From: Brasenia schreberi
Taxonomy: Eukaryota; Streptophyta; Magnoliopsida; Nymphaeales; Cabombaceae
Assembly (NCBI GenBank): GCA_036023115.1
Contig: JAYKKT010000090.1
Coordinates: forward strand, 30,496,501-30,560,500
Reading direction: 5' to 3'
Length of the DNA stretch: 64,000 bases
Under the pieces are notes generated by a model. The model had not been told where the DNA came from. It did not search any database and was given only the letters and a program-made list of their open reading frames with translations. The translations under genes and the position numbers were made by a program. Position 1 is the stretch's first letter. Every line of letters begins with the position of its first letter. Shown piece by piece: positions 1 through 17,965 of the stretch.

Positions 1-2400
1 TATATATATATATATATGGATAGGAGTCTTGAATCTAGTGATCATGCCATGCTTGGTTCATGCATCAACATATTTCTCAAAGAAATTGGAGTAAAAAATC
101 ACATGATCTAACTATTCATCACCTCTTGGGCTAAAAAGTAACGTTCCAGAACGATGAAATTATTGCTTAAAAGTCATCAAAATTTATTTCTAATTGGTGT
201 TATGAATGGTACTTCTGTCCCCAATAAGAATAAGTACTCCTACGAAAAGTGTTTTTTAATATATCCAATATGCCCGTGAATATCCATATAAAAATATGGG
301 AAATATTTAACTGTTTTTTCCCCTTAAAGCATCAAACCTTACCTTCCAAAATCAGTGAGGAAATTCAAGTTACTTTAATTAGAGACTTTAGGGACATGAC
401 GCGAATGACCCAAATGGTCTTGCAACTAATTTTCGATTATTGTTGCAGTTGGTCTGATCCGGCTTCATTAAATGAAATTAAATGCAATTGGAGCTATCCT
501 TCTTCCTCTTATCTAGATTGCTTGCTTGCTAAAGATTCTTTCTAGCCAAACAATAGGTGCTTACAAGGACTTGAGTGAAAAAAAAATTGTTCATATGGAC
601 CAAATCATTGTTCTAAATTCTGGAGTCTAACCATGACAGAGAGGTAGAATTTAAGGAGAAGCAAAGGGATGGAATAAAAAGAAGTATGAGAAGTAAATTG
701 AGGAAGTACCAAAACTTACAGACCTAATATTTGGGACCTGTAAGCTGCAGCCTTAAGAAAGTATACACACACACACAAAAAGAAAAACACAAACTCTGAC
801 ATTGCACAAAAACTTGTCTGCAGGGAAAGCTTGCATGCACTCACAACCAGCTGTCTTCACGAACTCAATTGTGGCCACGGAAATCAAGTAGTCCCTTACT
901 TTAGCCAAAAGAGAAAAAGAAAATAACTCAATTTATCAAAAAAAAACCCAGAAAAGCAAAACCAAGTTAAAAAATTGGCCCATATCATTTCCAATGAAAG
1001 AAGCATGTAGAAAGAGATTCGACGTATATCACAAATCACAATAAATGGGTATCTTGGTTTAACGGTGTGTTGCTTGCATTCTCTCTTGCTAGGTAGGTCA
1101 GAATATCAGATGGTCCCCGTTGTTAAACAATAAAGGAGGAGACGGGGTCTCTGAGTGAACCAGAAAATTCAATGTAAGTTCGAAATCCAAGCAAAGGCTT
1201 TTTGGAGGAATTTTCCCCAAAAAAGAAAAGAAAAGAAAGAGGGTTTTGGACGGAGTTGTATGCTCTATTGTGAGTTAATTTTACAGCTCCACATGAAGCA
1301 CTAAGTAAAAGCTGTAGCAGACATTCAGGCCTACCATTTAATGCAGCATAGCAACTCTTACCTGATTTTTCAACTAGGTAATAACTTCTCTCTCTCTCTC
1401 TCTCCTTGAAGGAGGATATTGATTTCTCACACATGAGTGATGCTAGTTTGGTCTGCCCGTATATAAAGGGATTGGTGGATTACTTGCACAATGCCAACAA
1501 AAAACAAGCTTTTACACTCGGTAGATTATTCATCACAACAGAATAGGGCATCTTCCCTTAAATTGCCTCTTAGTGTTCCTAAAAGATTGACTAAAACAGC
1601 TTATGTTCAGTTGAATACCAAGGTACAAACATTGCACTCGAATGAGAATATAACGACTTGTTAGTGATCAGCTAAAGAAGTGGCGAATATGTTGCAGTTG
1701 AGACGCCTTTCATTTGTTTTCCTTTGGCTTTTTCCTTCGAGAGGAATATGTTGCAGTTGTGATTGCTATCATTTTGAGTAAACACAGTTGGAATCAAGAC
1801 TCTTGTTTGTTTTGTCTGGCTCCAAGATTTAATGGCAGAATGAGAACAAATCTGAGCCTAATATGCAAAGCGGAGATGAAGTGATAGCAGATATTTCCAC
1901 CATGATAGTCGTTTCCTTCAGAAACAGGCAGATAGTTTTTACATACAATTAAGGACTCGGTCAGCCTTACTAGCGAACCCTATGTCTGTCACTTCCTTCC
2001 GTAAGCCGAAGCCCAGCTGCAACAACGGGTTTTAGTCTCGGAGGAGGGTCAAGTTTTTCCGGCTAATGATAAAAAACGAAGACAATCTTTAGTAAGTATA
2101 GTGAACGAGAAGATAAACACTGATACTAGTTTTAAGAAAGACTTGAGTAGCCATTTTAATTATCCTCCGGTGAATCGCGCTTCTGCTATTGTCATGTTCT
2201 AGTTTCCACATTCAAATACTTCATGATATAAACCCTTCTAATTAAAGAAAACAAAATAATAAATACAAATCATGTGAAGTTCTTGAGTGTTTCGTTTCAT
2301 AGGAAGATGATTATATGCAGCGTAAAGGTTCTCACGAAGTGGCATTAGGATGAATAGATCGGAAAACTCAGTTCACATCACATCTGGAAAGAAGCAGGGT
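1..2400. other. Intergenic, no gene recognised
   Basis: The window opens in an (AT)n microsatellite (1-17). The rest is AT-rich, with a short CT run near 1387-1404. Short open frames exist on both strands but have no recognisable domain, no splice-linked partners and ordinary low complexity. The last few hundred bases may hold the 3' untranslated region of the minus-strand gene that ends at 2566. Confidence 0.6.
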
Positions 2401-2565
2401 TTTAAAGAAAAAAAAGGTAGAGAGACACTAACTCATAGGAGAGAGCATCCATGAGATAATGCACAACAGGCTTACCACAATATACATAAAATGAGAGAAA
2501 AGCCCAAAACAACAAAGGAAAACAAATTTCTAGAACCTCAAAGTGAGACCCATTGGCCTTCTTCA

Positions 2566-3159
2566 TCAAGCATAATACGGGTATGAATGGCTGAGATCGG
2601 TCGAAAGAGAAGCATTGCGACCACGTCTTGTAGGCCAGAGCACATTTTTGACAGTCATCATTGGAAGACATCCGTAAGAGCGGCTCCTCTGGATCTGCCC
2701 CGATCGGAGAGTTGATGCTGGTGATCCGGGTGTGAACTCCAATTCTTCATCACAGCCGCCCGAAGACGATGATGAAGAGGTGGAAGAAGAATATCTGGAG
2801 CGGCCATGGACGATTGTGAGTGGTTTCTTTGTTGTTTCCTGCTTAATCTTCCATGTTGAAAACTTCGGAAAGCCCAGCTTTGAGACTATCGGCGATTTGG
2901 GTCGCTTCAAAAATGGCCGAGGAGAGATCAAAAAGGAAGGAGGCGGCGTCAAAGGCGGGAGTTCATCTTTGAAGGCGGGCCTCTTGGGAGTTCCTGGTCT
3001 GGTCTCCCACTGAAATGGTACTTCTCCTGGTGCAACTCCATAGTAAACTCTAAAAGAAGTGTTGCCGTTGGAAGACTCCTTAGACAGAAGCCTGTTGAAG
3101 AACTTATCGTCTTTGCTGATGAAGAGTTTCTGCGGCGGTTCAAAGTCGGTGGTGACCAT
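2566..3159 (-). CDS. DUF688-like protein, intronless, 197 aa
   Basis: The reading frame is intact and runs from ATG at 3159 to TGA at 2566. The frame stays open upstream to 3180 but without a further ATG. The protein is basic and low in complexity. Residues 47-59 are VPFQWETRPGTPK, the hallmark of the plant DUF688 family (VPF-x-WE-x-x-PG-x-P), followed by a proline-rich PPLTPPPSF stretch and phospho-site-like serine runs around residues 118-137. No signal peptide or membrane segment is seen. The family's biochemical role is not established; members are short, probably disordered plant proteins. A TATA-like TATATA on the minus strand at 3250-3258 lies about 92 bp before the ATG, and a (GA)n tract lies just upstream of it. 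The family call rests on this motif; the function is unknown. Confidence 0.8.
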   Translation of the reverse strand: MVTTDFEPPQKLFISKDDKFFNRLLSKESSNGNTSFRVYYGVAPGEVPFQWETRPGTPKRPAFKDELPPLTPPPSFLISPRPFLKRPKSPIVSKLGFPKFSTWKIKQETTKKPLTIVHGRSRYSSSTSSSSSSGGCDEELEFTPGSPASTLRSGQIQRSRSYGCLPMMTVKNVLWPTRRGRNASLSTDLSHSYPYYA

Positions 3160-3247
3160 GTTTAGCTGTTGGATCTCCACTGAAGGAAAGGAAGAAGAAG
3201 ATGAAATACTACGAATCTTCTTTTGGGGTGCTTAGACAAAGTTGGAA

Positions 3248-3355
3248 CTAATATATAGAGGAGAGGAAGCACTAGAACTTGTTGGTACTTCCTAAATTTG
3301 GAGGGGAGTCTCTCTTTGGCTTGTTTTAAAAGGGTGAGAGAGAGAGAGAGAGAGA
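3248..3355 (-). promoter_or_regulatory. TATA box and (GA)n tract, promoter of the DUF688-like gene
   Basis: Read on the minus strand, a CT/GA dinucleotide run (3334-3354) is followed about 75 bp downstream by CTATATATTAG (3249-3259), then by the ATG at 3159. Position and spacing fit a core promoter with a GA-rich element. The assignment is inferred from position. Confidence 0.45.
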
Positions 3356-3867
3356 TGGGAGGGGGAGGGAGGAGGGCTGCTTTCACTGCAATCTGTAGGA
3401 TTTAATTTGGAGGATGAGAGTTAAATGCTGCTTGGGCCCTCAAGATAGAGACTTGGTTATGAGCACACCAACTGGATGGATTGATCTTTGAGTGATTAAT
3501 GCACAGACTCTGACATCATGGCAAAGGGGTAAGGAGAGAAAGACTTCAGATCAGCCGGGTGTTTCTTTTTCTGAACTTTTTTATTAGTCATGTGGTTATC
3601 ACTGATTCCGTGTATGGGAGCCTCAAATAAATGCACTGCAGTAAGCACGATCAATCCATCCATGTTTTAATTTCAGAAGGAAATAAAGCATGAATTCCAG
3701 ATTTTCTTAGATGCAGCAAGGTGCATGTTACTAGATCTCAGGAGCTGCTTCCACTGAAAAAAAAATCGTAGCTGGTAAACCCTCCTTAGTGGAATTTTGG
3801 TTGGCCTAAGTTTATTTAAGTGTTATAAACATTGATCTCTTATTACATTGGACATAAGCTGCATCCA

Positions 3868-3970
3868 GAGCAGAGCTCAACCGCACGGGGCTCAGCCGAC
3901 CTCAGCACTGTTCAGAGTTCAACTCCGAGAAGGTTGAAGGTTTGGGTTTCCCATTGTAACAACAACAATT
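3868..3970 (+). repeat. tRNA-derived SINE-like copy
   Basis: This segment has an A-box-like GAGCTCAACCGCACGG, a B-box-like GAGTTCAACTCC about 40 bp later, and ends in CCATTGTAAC followed by an AAC run. The order and the TTGTAAC end match the clearer SINE copy at 43091-43210. It is diverged. Confidence 0.5.
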
Positions 3971-6900
3971 AAACCTTTTCTCAGTACATGGATTCTTTGT
4001 TTCCATAAAGCTCGATGGAGTGTGATGCTATCAATCGAATTTATCTATCATGAATTCTGTTATAACCCCAAAAAAATCGAATAAGCTGGCTGATGGGGAG
4101 GCATAGGCTCGGCAGTTGAGCTCTTTAATTTATCTACTTTATCATATTGGAATTTGAACTCTTGACCTTCAAATTGAAGGTTCTCTTGGATAGAACCCCA
4201 GCTACCCAGAAGAACCGTGTTTCTCTCAAGAGCACTGTAAGAAGTTAGATTTGCTTTTCATTTCTTTCGTCGATTCCCTGTTACATCAAATTGTAATTGT
4301 TGTCTCCTTTATTTGTGGAAATTGACCGCATGCCATACCACATAACTCTCCAATATCATTTCTTTCATCATTTTTCGCGTTTTGGATTTGCATCGGCATC
4401 GAACGGCTTCCAGTAGTACTGCTTCTGTCATAACAGTTAAGAACATAGAAATTTAATTATGATCAGGTGGAGAAAATCCGGGATGCTGATGGATGACATA
4501 CTGTTTGGGTCTTTAACATCCTACACAAAACATAAAGATAGACGTAGGGGCAGTTTATGATCCTTGATTAGATGTGCTTTCGTCAAAACTTGGGGCGCTA
4601 ACTAGATGTCGTCATTATTATATATATATATATATATAAAGAATGTTAGGGTAGTTTAGAAGTATCTACTTGATCTTGAAAGGTCTAGATGAAAAAAAAG
4701 GAAAAAGTGTTTTATGCTTTTAAAATATAAGCACACACACACGCATATATATATTTTGATTGATTGGATCATGCTCAGGTGCTGCACACTTGTAGTCCTA
4801 TGTAATTTTTCAAAAACTCTTAAAAAACTTTTAAAATTTAACTCATGTTACAGAAAAACAATCAATGAACATGTCACTACTAAGCATGATCCGATTTTCC
4901 TATATATATATATATACTATATCTATATATAATATTGGACACACACATTAGTTAAAACACCACGACAACCATTTATTCAAATCACATTGGATAACAATAG
5001 CATTAGAGAAAGCATTTCATAAACAAGACTGAGGGATGACTTGTTCATTAAACTGATTGACGAACAATCCATGTCCACACTGACTTAAATAGGACAAGGA
5101 CTAAAAACTGAAAGGTCTACAATCTTTTTGGGGGTGGGGCGAATAACCCAAGGTACACACTAGAGCTGATGGATCCAATCACAGCTTATACATAACTTCT
5201 TTTCTGAAATTTCAGTGAAATATTCTTTTGGAAAACCACCACCACCGGTTTTTTTACTCGGAGGATTCAACCCTGGGCTACCCAACTTTTCACTTTTCTT
5301 CTTTTAAAGTCAATTTTGGGTGGTTTCAGTCGACCTCCCTTCATAGGTCCTCCACCATATTAATTGTTTTCTCCAACCAGTACGTCGCAAACTTAAAGAT
5401 CAACCACAATTGTTATCATTGGCTTATCTCTTCTGTGCATGACTTTGGTTTCATCATATGATTCTCAATTCAGTTCACTCAAATGGAGAGAGAGAGAGAG
5501 AGATATGTACACATTTGTGCCTTAACATCTATAAAGATCTTAACCTTTGATTGTTTAGATAGATTGACCTTTGATTTTAAAAATTAAAAAGTACAATTAT
5601 ACTTTTTGCACAATATGTTTAATACACCTGGTACTATTTTGTTTTTCACTTTCTCAACGACTGATCTTGAAAATGTTTAAGGAGATTTGTGCATGAATGA
5701 GTGCATGCATGGACTATGACTTTTCTTTTTCTCTCTATATATATGTAGAGAGAAGAAATATGGTGTGATCTTGCGTGTGAAAATGTTTTAGTAAGATCAT
5801 ATAATTTAAACATTATGCACCTATTATTATGTCTCTCTCTATATACCTTGTTGGGTTTTCAACACTGGATGTTCACAACTTAGGTGGTCACTGACCGTTG
5901 AACAAGAGGATGATGAGAGAAAGGAAGAAAAGAGTTTGCTTCCAGATTGATGTTATATCCAGCCTAATTGAACAAAACGGTTTTGGCGACAATGAGTGGT
6001 CATGAAAGCGCCATCTTTTGGATCTGATAGCACACATCGTTTTAGGCCTTCTAATTATATCATATGGTTGTCATTTTGAAGCAATTATAACAAACAAACT
6101 ACAAATCTTTTCCTTTTAAATTTTATGTCTAGTAAAATAGGGAGGCTGAAGTCAGGTGCATGCCCTGCGTATCGAACTTATGACCTCCACCAGAATTTGA
6201 TCCGTGCTCTTAATGCATCAATTTTGATTTGGTAGGAAAAACTCCAGTTATATTTGACTGAAGGAGACTCATTGCATGCACGCGAACATGCACACACACA
6301 CACACATATGCAGATACTGAAGAAGAAATCGTCCCCTTGTATTTGTTTAAAAATAGTGAGGGACTGCTAGACCTCGAGGCCATTTAAAAAACAACCGAGC
6401 TTCAGATCTAGCAACTGGTAACATGTCGATAGTGCGTTCCTATTTTTCCTTAATTATTGAAGCCCTTAACTTTTTGAAGTGAAGAACATGCTTGAAAGAA
6501 TACTCTCTTTCTCCACGTATACATATACAGACATATATATATATATATATGAAAAATGAATCAATATCTAAGATATCTATATTCATACTCATCCTTTACT
6601 TGTTGTTATAAATTTATAAAGTATTAAAAAAATATGAAAGACACCTTTATTACATTTATACTTATCAGTGTGCATTCTTTAGAGGTATGAGGATCCAATC
6701 TCTCTCTCTCTCTCTCTATAAAACTCCGAAATTCTCCTAAAGTTGTTTCCTTAATCAGGCGGCCGTGATTCAGAGATTGCTTTTCCAATAATTTTGAGAA
6801 GCACAGTGCATCTACGTGACTGTTATCAGTTAATGAATAAGTAATAAAAAGAATGGAATTTAAAACACTCCAAAATCAAGAAAGAAATCATATTCTGTCT

Positions 6901-8420
6901 TATCTTAAAATATCAATTGATACACCATGAGAGAGAGAGAGAGACTTTGCACAAAAACCCAGAGCTCTCGGTATAAGGGTTTGACTCAGTGAAAGGTCAT
7001 TGGTACCCATCGAGATCCTTAAGACATGGCTTGGTTCCAGGTAGAGCAGAATGGACGATTTCAAATTGTTGATTCTGGTTTTCCTAGAACGAAGAAGCAA
7101 CGCATTGAATCGGTTTCGGTTTGAGTTTTAAACAGTTTGGAATTGGAAAAATAACTAAAAATTGAAATTTAAAAAATAAAAAATGAAGACGTCATATCCG
7201 TCTCTATCATAGTTCCGGTTTCATACTGACCTAAACTTAGTGGCCCTCTGTTCTATGTTTGGTTTCGAGTCGGTTTCAAACGGGTCATATCTAAGAGATC
7301 CTAACCCCAAAAGAAATCGATATGGATGTTTATTTATGTAGAACATGCATCCGGTCCTGAAATTCAAAGCTTAAGAACGTGGGCCCTGACACGAAAACTA
7401 AGCCGACGGAATTTAATGAAGCCTCCCTCTTTTCTTATAATAAAAGGGGGCTCACCATTAAATGGGATGGGCGCCATATGCTCCAACTCAATCCATCTGA
7501 GGACAAAACGCTGGGCCAACCATGTATAACGTGTCTCCTCACCTCAGAGGAGTCGAACTCACCACATGTGATATATATATATATATATATACATACATAG
7601 ATAGAGAGAGAAAGTAATTAATATATGTTAGTACATTTAAATGTTAAATAGAAACTTATCTCAATCATTCATCTTTTGATTGTATATGATTGAAATTTAA
7701 ATTTTAAAAAATAAAACCTGTTCATCATATGAATAAAATACATATGTAAAAAGTAGACATATTTTCTAAATTTGGTGTAGCTAGCATTCACTAGCTTCAG
7801 CTGGCCGTGATGTACATCAGCCGCTGGCCTGACATTTGAGAGCCTAACGTCTGCTTTTCGCAGCCTGTGTTTGGTTGCATCGACCTAGTTAGGTGCACGC
7901 ACATTGGAATGCATTTCCATTAAAAAATATGAACCTTACCCACATGGGGCAATTGAAACGTCCTTTAGAAATTATCTAAAATAAGAAAAGAACCATTCTC
8001 AATTAAATATCAAATCAACTTAAATTATTTAAAAATAAAGAAATAAATTTGTCTCAATTCAAAATGTTTGTCATGATTCGTCATCAAGTATTAAATATGC
8101 AACCATTTGTTTACCGTTTTGGATGTTTTATAGTCATTGATTAATATGTGAGGCCGTGTAAGCATAAAGCTTCTTTCTTTTAACCTCGTTTGAAATGGTT
8201 ATGATCACTGTTGGACCCAGTTAGTCATCCGACAAATTTCTTTATCGATTGTTATATATTGATTGTATATGATAAAATACAAGTGTTTTATAGACGTGAA
8301 ATACAAGTAAGTCTAACTTGAAGTACAAGTACGCCTCACCCCCAAAAAAATCGTGAGTCTGCCACTGGTTATTGATTATGATGCCCATCCCCATTATCTT
8401 TCAAGCTTACCTTTCCCTTG
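3971..8420. other. Intergenic, AT-rich, short microsatellites only
   Basis: I see no gene here. The stretch holds short (AT)n runs (4617-4639, 4901-4931, 6536-6551, 7571-7591), (GA/CT)n runs (5485-5502, 6701-6719, 6928-6943) and a CA run near 6290-6306. A lone B-box-like GAGTCGAACTC at 7551 (minus) may be a SINE scrap. Confidence 0.5.
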
Positions 8421-8429
8421 CATAATTGA

Positions 8430-8665
8430 AACCATACTTGTCTGGTTCAGTAGCCGCCATTAATGGAGCTGGCATTTGTAAACAAGCCGAGTGAACCAAA
8501 CACGGCCTGCTAATGTTCTGCTCGGCTCTCGATCTAGCTCACATCCATTCATTTTGAAACAATAAGCCTGAAATTAATTGGCGAGCAGGCTGTTATGTCT
8601 TAACGAGCTGAGTTCAAACTATGAACCAAGCTGAAACTTTCTTGAACTCGTTTGTGCTCTTTACG
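8430..8665. repeat. GAGCC/GCTCG-rich interspersed repeat
   Basis: The stretch repeats short words around gagccg, gctcgg, gagctg and gctcac on both strands. A similar mixture recurs at 42090-42460. No clean termini were found, so its class is open. Confidence 0.35.
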
Positions 8666-8812
8666 ATTGATTTCTAGCCTTAGTCATCGTGCCAAACCCT
8701 ATGTTAACATATTCAACCTTTTGCTTTTCCATGCCAAGATTCATGATTTTTAATCTCTATCAACTCAATCTTTTTATCAAAAATTCATGGTATTAGTCAA
8801 TTTTCAAGAGTT

Positions 8813-8813
8813 T

Positions 8814-8899
<86 letters not shown>
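8813..8899. repeat. Compound (CT)n(AT)n microsatellite
   Basis: A CT run of about 26 bp passes directly into an uninterrupted AT run of about 62 bp. Confidence 0.95.
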
Positions 8900-8901
<2 letters not shown>

Positions 8902-9178
8902 GAGAGGCAATTGTGGTTGTCCTTTCAAGCTGCCAATTTGTTGGTTGGTAGAGAGAATTTGATGAAGCCATCGGTTCAATGGATGGTCAAGATGTTACAT
9001 GGAAACTAAAGGTTGGTGTATTAGTGCATACGTGAGTTGATTTGTTCTCTCAAATTAAGTTCTGAATTTTTGGCTTAAAGTGAAAGTGAGATGACCATGA
9101 CGATGCCAACCAGGACAGAGAGCCCCGCCTACCGATTCTTTCCTTTTCTTTTTCTTTTTTAATAGAAAGAAAACCCGA

Positions 9179-9517
9179 TAGACATGACCGGTTTTCAACC
9201 AATCTGGAGATTCCAATCAAAACCGAATCGGTCTAGGAACTGGCTGACATCAGAATCGAATTTGGAATCGAGAAAACCCAATTCTATTCCAGTTCCAGCT
9301 TATGGGGAATTGGACCATGAACCGACAGTTTGGAACCTCGAGTTCTATATTTTCTTAATATTTCATTTGTTAAAATTCAAAAATTTAAATATTTATTGGT
9401 TTTGAATTGTTTAGGACCTAAACAGAAACCAATGGTTTTAGACTGAAACCACAACTGGACTGATCCTGGTTTGGTTCCAGTTCTTGGTTTCAGGCAAACC
9501 AGAACCAGTCATGTCTA
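9179..9517. mobile_element. GGTTC/GAACC-rich MITE-like element
   Basis: The segment starts TAGACATGACCGGTTT and ends with the reverse complement of TAGACATGACTGGTTC, giving terminal inverted repeats of about 16 bp with two mismatches. The inside is rich in gaacc/ggttc words. Related segments lie at 19878-20199, 38155-38379 and, more weakly, 42672-43004 and 54685-55020. No reading frame is conserved, so it is best seen as a non-autonomous family. The superfamily is not clear. Confidence 0.5.
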
Positions 9518-13919
<4,402 letters not shown>

Positions 13920-14737
13920 ATGGCCCGAGGTTTTGACAAGCAATGATAGAAAGTCTGGTAAAACCATCGCAAGCAATACAATGACCCGCGGTGAAAGCCA
14001 TAGGCCATTACGTCACCCTCAGAATTTTGTAGATCTGCCACTACTAATAAATGATTTATTACACGGAACATGAACGCTCATAGATATAAAAGGGAACTGT
14101 GAAAAACAATGCTCCGATGAACGAAAGCCACATCAAAATTTTAGTGTAGTCAGCAAGACTCCAGACGTGGAAAACCATTAAAAACTCTTGCTTAATTATG
14201 GTCCTTTTTCTTTAATTTTTAAGAGTCGACTGCCAGAGAGGTCCTTTATTTAAAAGAAGTGGGTTGGAGTAAGGAATTAATCAAGATTTTGAACTTTTTA
14301 GATTAAGTAAAGTAATAAGGCTATGCATTAATAACCATAGTAAATTAATCAATAAATTAAGTCACCACTTACAAGAGTCCACATGACAAAACGTTGTCAA
14401 TGCTGGCAGTGATAATACAGCATTATTTTCTCCCATCATCACCATTAGCAGTCCTCATCTTCTTACAATGCACTCCACGAATGAAGCAGATCTCCTGCTA
14501 TATAAATCATGGAAAAATGTTATCTTTCAAGAAGATCACAAGAAATAACATGATCTTCCATGACCGATCTTGATTCTGATACTTGGTTTCTGGTATCTGA
14601 TCAGGGATCCATCTCACCTTAGCTTGCCAATTAGAAACAAAAAGGATACATGTGACCGAAACAAACTGCTTAATTTCTTATAAAACTCAAATATCTTAGG
14701 ACCCTTAGCCCCAGCACATACTGGGGATTTGGCTTTT

Positions 14738-14751
14738 GCACACACACACAC

Positions 14752-14834
<83 letters not shown>
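14738..14834. repeat. Compound (CA)n(AT)n microsatellite
   Basis: A CA run passes into about 80 bp of pure AT, roughly 680 bp upstream of the LBD15-like start codon. Confidence 0.95.
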
Positions 14835-14837
<3 letters not shown>

Positions 14838-15514
14838 CTGAGCCCCCGATCGAGGCCCGCACTATGGCTGAAAGTCCCTTCCCCGGCTATGGCAGTGCTG
14901 CTTGAACACATTTTCCTTTTTGAGTATTACATATTGTATATATTTGAAAGAATTGGAGATATATTTCCAAAGTAGCGATATTCGTCACATATACAGCACT
15001 CGATGGAGTATTTGACCCGAAAAAATTAATTAATTCACAATCTTGCGATATAACAATTGCGCGTAAGCTGTCTGGTGTTCCAATGTTCGAGATCGAAAAC
15101 GAAGAACTTAAGGCAGAAAAGAGAAGATGGTTCTCTTGTTCACCAAATACAGCAGCCTCATATAGAAGGGAAGAGGGTGAGAAAACAAAAGGTCCACTTT
15201 TCTTCCCCAGTTAGAACCTTGCCTTTTAAGGACTCTTCTCCCATCACTTTCACCTGTTATTCCTCCAACCTGCCTCTGTACCATCCTTATTCTTTTGTCA
15301 AGATCGAAAGATCCAAACCCTAACTCGCCACCGCTTCTCTCTTTCCATTGCTTTCAACTCCAAAACCAATAAAAAAGAATAAAATCCCGTAAATGTAACA
15401 GATCCCAACCTAGGCTACGTTCTATCTTCAGCCAAGTTTTGGAATCCTTTTCTAGATCAAGCAGGAGAAACCTAAAGTGATAGTATTTTCTGTTCCTGTT
15501 TGGTTCCTCGTTTG

Positions 15515-16404
15515 ATGTCTAGAGAGAGGCAGGATGAGATAGGAAAGAAGATCAAAAGAAAAACAGATGCCACTTATCAGAAGATGGGAAGGAGGCCTTT
15601 ATTGCTCAATCATTCAGGCAATCTAAACACTATCATACCGTGCGCTGCGTGCAAACTGTTAAGGCGACGGTGTGCACAAGAGTGTCCTTTCTCTCCTTAC
15701 TTCTCCCCTCATGAACCCCAAAAATTTGCTTCAGTACACAAGGTCTTCGGTGCAAGCAACGTCAACAAGATGCTCATGGTGTGTATTTTTCTTAATTTCT
15801 TTATACCCATCTCTCTATTGAAATTTGTAACCATATTTCGAAAAAATTGTGTTATTTCCTGATTTTCCTGACACCCATCTGTCTTTTGTAAAGAAAAAAT
15901 GCGTCCATATTTCGAAAAGATAGTAATTTGTATTCTATCAGTATGTTAATTATTGGATATTTAATCCTTTTTATGGAACTAATAAACAATTTCCGATCTG
16001 TTATTTGATCGATTTAGGAGGTACCCGAGAGCCAACGGGCCGATGCGGCAAATAGTCTGGTTTACGAAGCAAATGTGAGGCTGAGGGATCCAGTTTATGG
16101 GTGCATGGGTGCAATCTCGGCGCTGCAGCAACAGGTGCAGTCACTACAGGCCGAGCTCTACTCCGTGAGGGCTGAGATATTGAAGTACAAGTACCGAGAG
16201 ATGGAGAGTATCACGAATCAATCCCATGCTTCCTTGCTTGGTTCGACGGCGGCAACCTCGGCCGTGGTGATGGATGCACCGGCGCCATCTTCAGCACTCC
16301 CACAGACGCAGCAGCCAACGACAGCATCTTCTTCCATGTACACGCAATCTTCATCTGTTGATTTTAGTTCCATTTCGAATGAAAATGCTTCTTATTATGG
16401 TTGA
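15515..16404 (+). CDS. LBD15: LOB-domain transcription factor, LBD15-like, 2 exons, 216 aa
   Basis: Exon 1 is 15515-15778 and exon 2 is 16018-16404. The 239-bp intron has GT...AG ends and is phase 0, at the conserved KMLM/EVPES junction of the LOB domain. The ATG at 15515 is the first in frame. The LOB domain has the zinc-binding C-x2-C-x6-C-x3-C (Cys43, 46, 53, 57), the GAS block around FASVHKVFGASN, the DPVYG motif (112-116) and the coiled coil L124-x6-L131-x3-L135-x6-I142, the last position being Ile rather than Leu. The N-terminus SRERQDEIGKKIKR and the block around PCAACKLLRRRC strongly resemble Arabidopsis LBD15. The C-terminal tail is Ser/Ala/Thr-rich. Class I LOB proteins are nuclear DNA-binding dimers; LBD15 has been linked to meristem and vascular development. 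Orthology is inferred from motifs, not from a tree. Confidence 0.9.
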
Positions 16405-17965
16405 AAAACTTGTTGGAAAAGTTCAAAGTTTTCTTGATCTTCTGGACAGTATGAGATGGTGGACTACTGGTTCGTTTTGACTTGTATTTTATTTTTTTCT
16501 TTTGTTAGTTGAGCTTGTTATAGAAAACAAGCAACCAGAAGATCAAAAAACTGGTGACAAGCGATTGGCAATCCAAGATGTATAGGTTCAACTCCTGAAG
16601 CTCTATGTTCAATGTGAACTTCTGATATTAAATGTATGAAATTCTCTTGTATCCATCTAACGCCTTCAAATCACCAGTACGCCAAAAAATAATTTTAGAA
16701 GGGCGTCAGTAAATCCTTTGGCAACAAAAGTGCAACCAAGATCTTTTTTTACTCGAAACGGTTCTTCGATTTTTTCCTTCTACTAGATGTCATCACTCAT
16801 TTTCATGATTCATTTAAAGATTCAAGTTGATGTGGGTTAGGATGCTCTAGGAAGACTTCTGTGTTGTATCAGGGCTGGGCAATGGCTTAATAATCAGAAA
16901 ATATCAGATGGTGGAATGCAGAAAAGATCCCTCAATGTGTTTGTTCTCTTTTACATCAGAATGCTTAGGGGGCTCTATCAGCTTTGCTTCACGCTCACGC
17001 CCTTATGTGTGCCTGATGAGGAAAGAGATCATGGCTTGCCTTTCTATATTGGTGACATTAAGTTGTGGACACTGTAAAAGGCATAGTAAAACCTTGTTCA
17101 TAATAGGGCTTCAAGAAGTACTCCAGACTTTGATTTTGCAGCTGAAACTACGTTCCGTTGGAAAGTTTGCTATAAGTGATCTTTGATGCAAACGATCTTA
17201 TTTATCATATAGAACAACCACGGCCAGATTGACCCAAAAATCACTTGAGTTTTTAATAGGAATGATTTATTCTTTTTTATTTTCATCTGCGTGTGTGTGA
17301 GAGAGAACTTTCGCTATAAGTGAGTTTGTGCAGCGGCCTCCATCAACGGAAGATGCACGTGTGAGTGCGCAAAGTGCGCAAAGCAGGTGGTGTAGTTGAC
17401 AGATAACGACGGTCTCTTCAGGAATTGCGCTAAACGAAGTATTTGATGAATTGAACTGTGTTAAAGCCCAAGGTTTTCCTCGAGGAAATAAAATCGCGAA
17501 GTTCATTTACTTTCGTTTTGAATCTCTTATATATCGAGGTGAGACACAAAATACGTGATTCAGCTCGAATGGTTTGACACTTTAGAGGATTTGCTATGCT
17601 TAGCGGCTGCAATTCATGATGATTTCGCATTTGAGAACGTCATAGCTGCTCAGACATCTCAATGTTTTGCATGTAGCCCTCAAGAGGCATTATGTGATCG
17701 TAGAACATTCGTCTCTCAACCATGACTTCAAGAGTTTGGTCACTGAGAGGACATTGATATCAAATTCATTTACATTCATCTGGGTAGCCAATCAAAGATG
17801 TGCCATATTTACAGATATTCACCATGCTAATTTAGGAAACGTTGGAATTAGTGTTTCTCATGCTTGGAGATCCACGGCCATAATGCATGGCTGCTTAAAA
17901 ATAAATGGTCCTATTAATTTAACTTGGATGTGTGATGTCTTCATAATAAATGGTCGTATTATCAC
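16405..17965. other. LBD15-like 3' region and intergenic DNA
   Basis: The first 200-300 bp are likely the 3' untranslated region of the LBD15-like gene. Beyond that I recognise no gene. The open frame at 17667-18122 runs into a SINE insertion and has no domain. The words around aaatggtcctattaa occur at about 17900, 17950 and 18060, the last two flanking the SINE. Confidence 0.45.

Noticed and set aside
2732..3013. Plus-strand open frame opposite the DUF688-like gene
   Set aside because: It is the shadow of the minus-strand gene, which carries the family motif.
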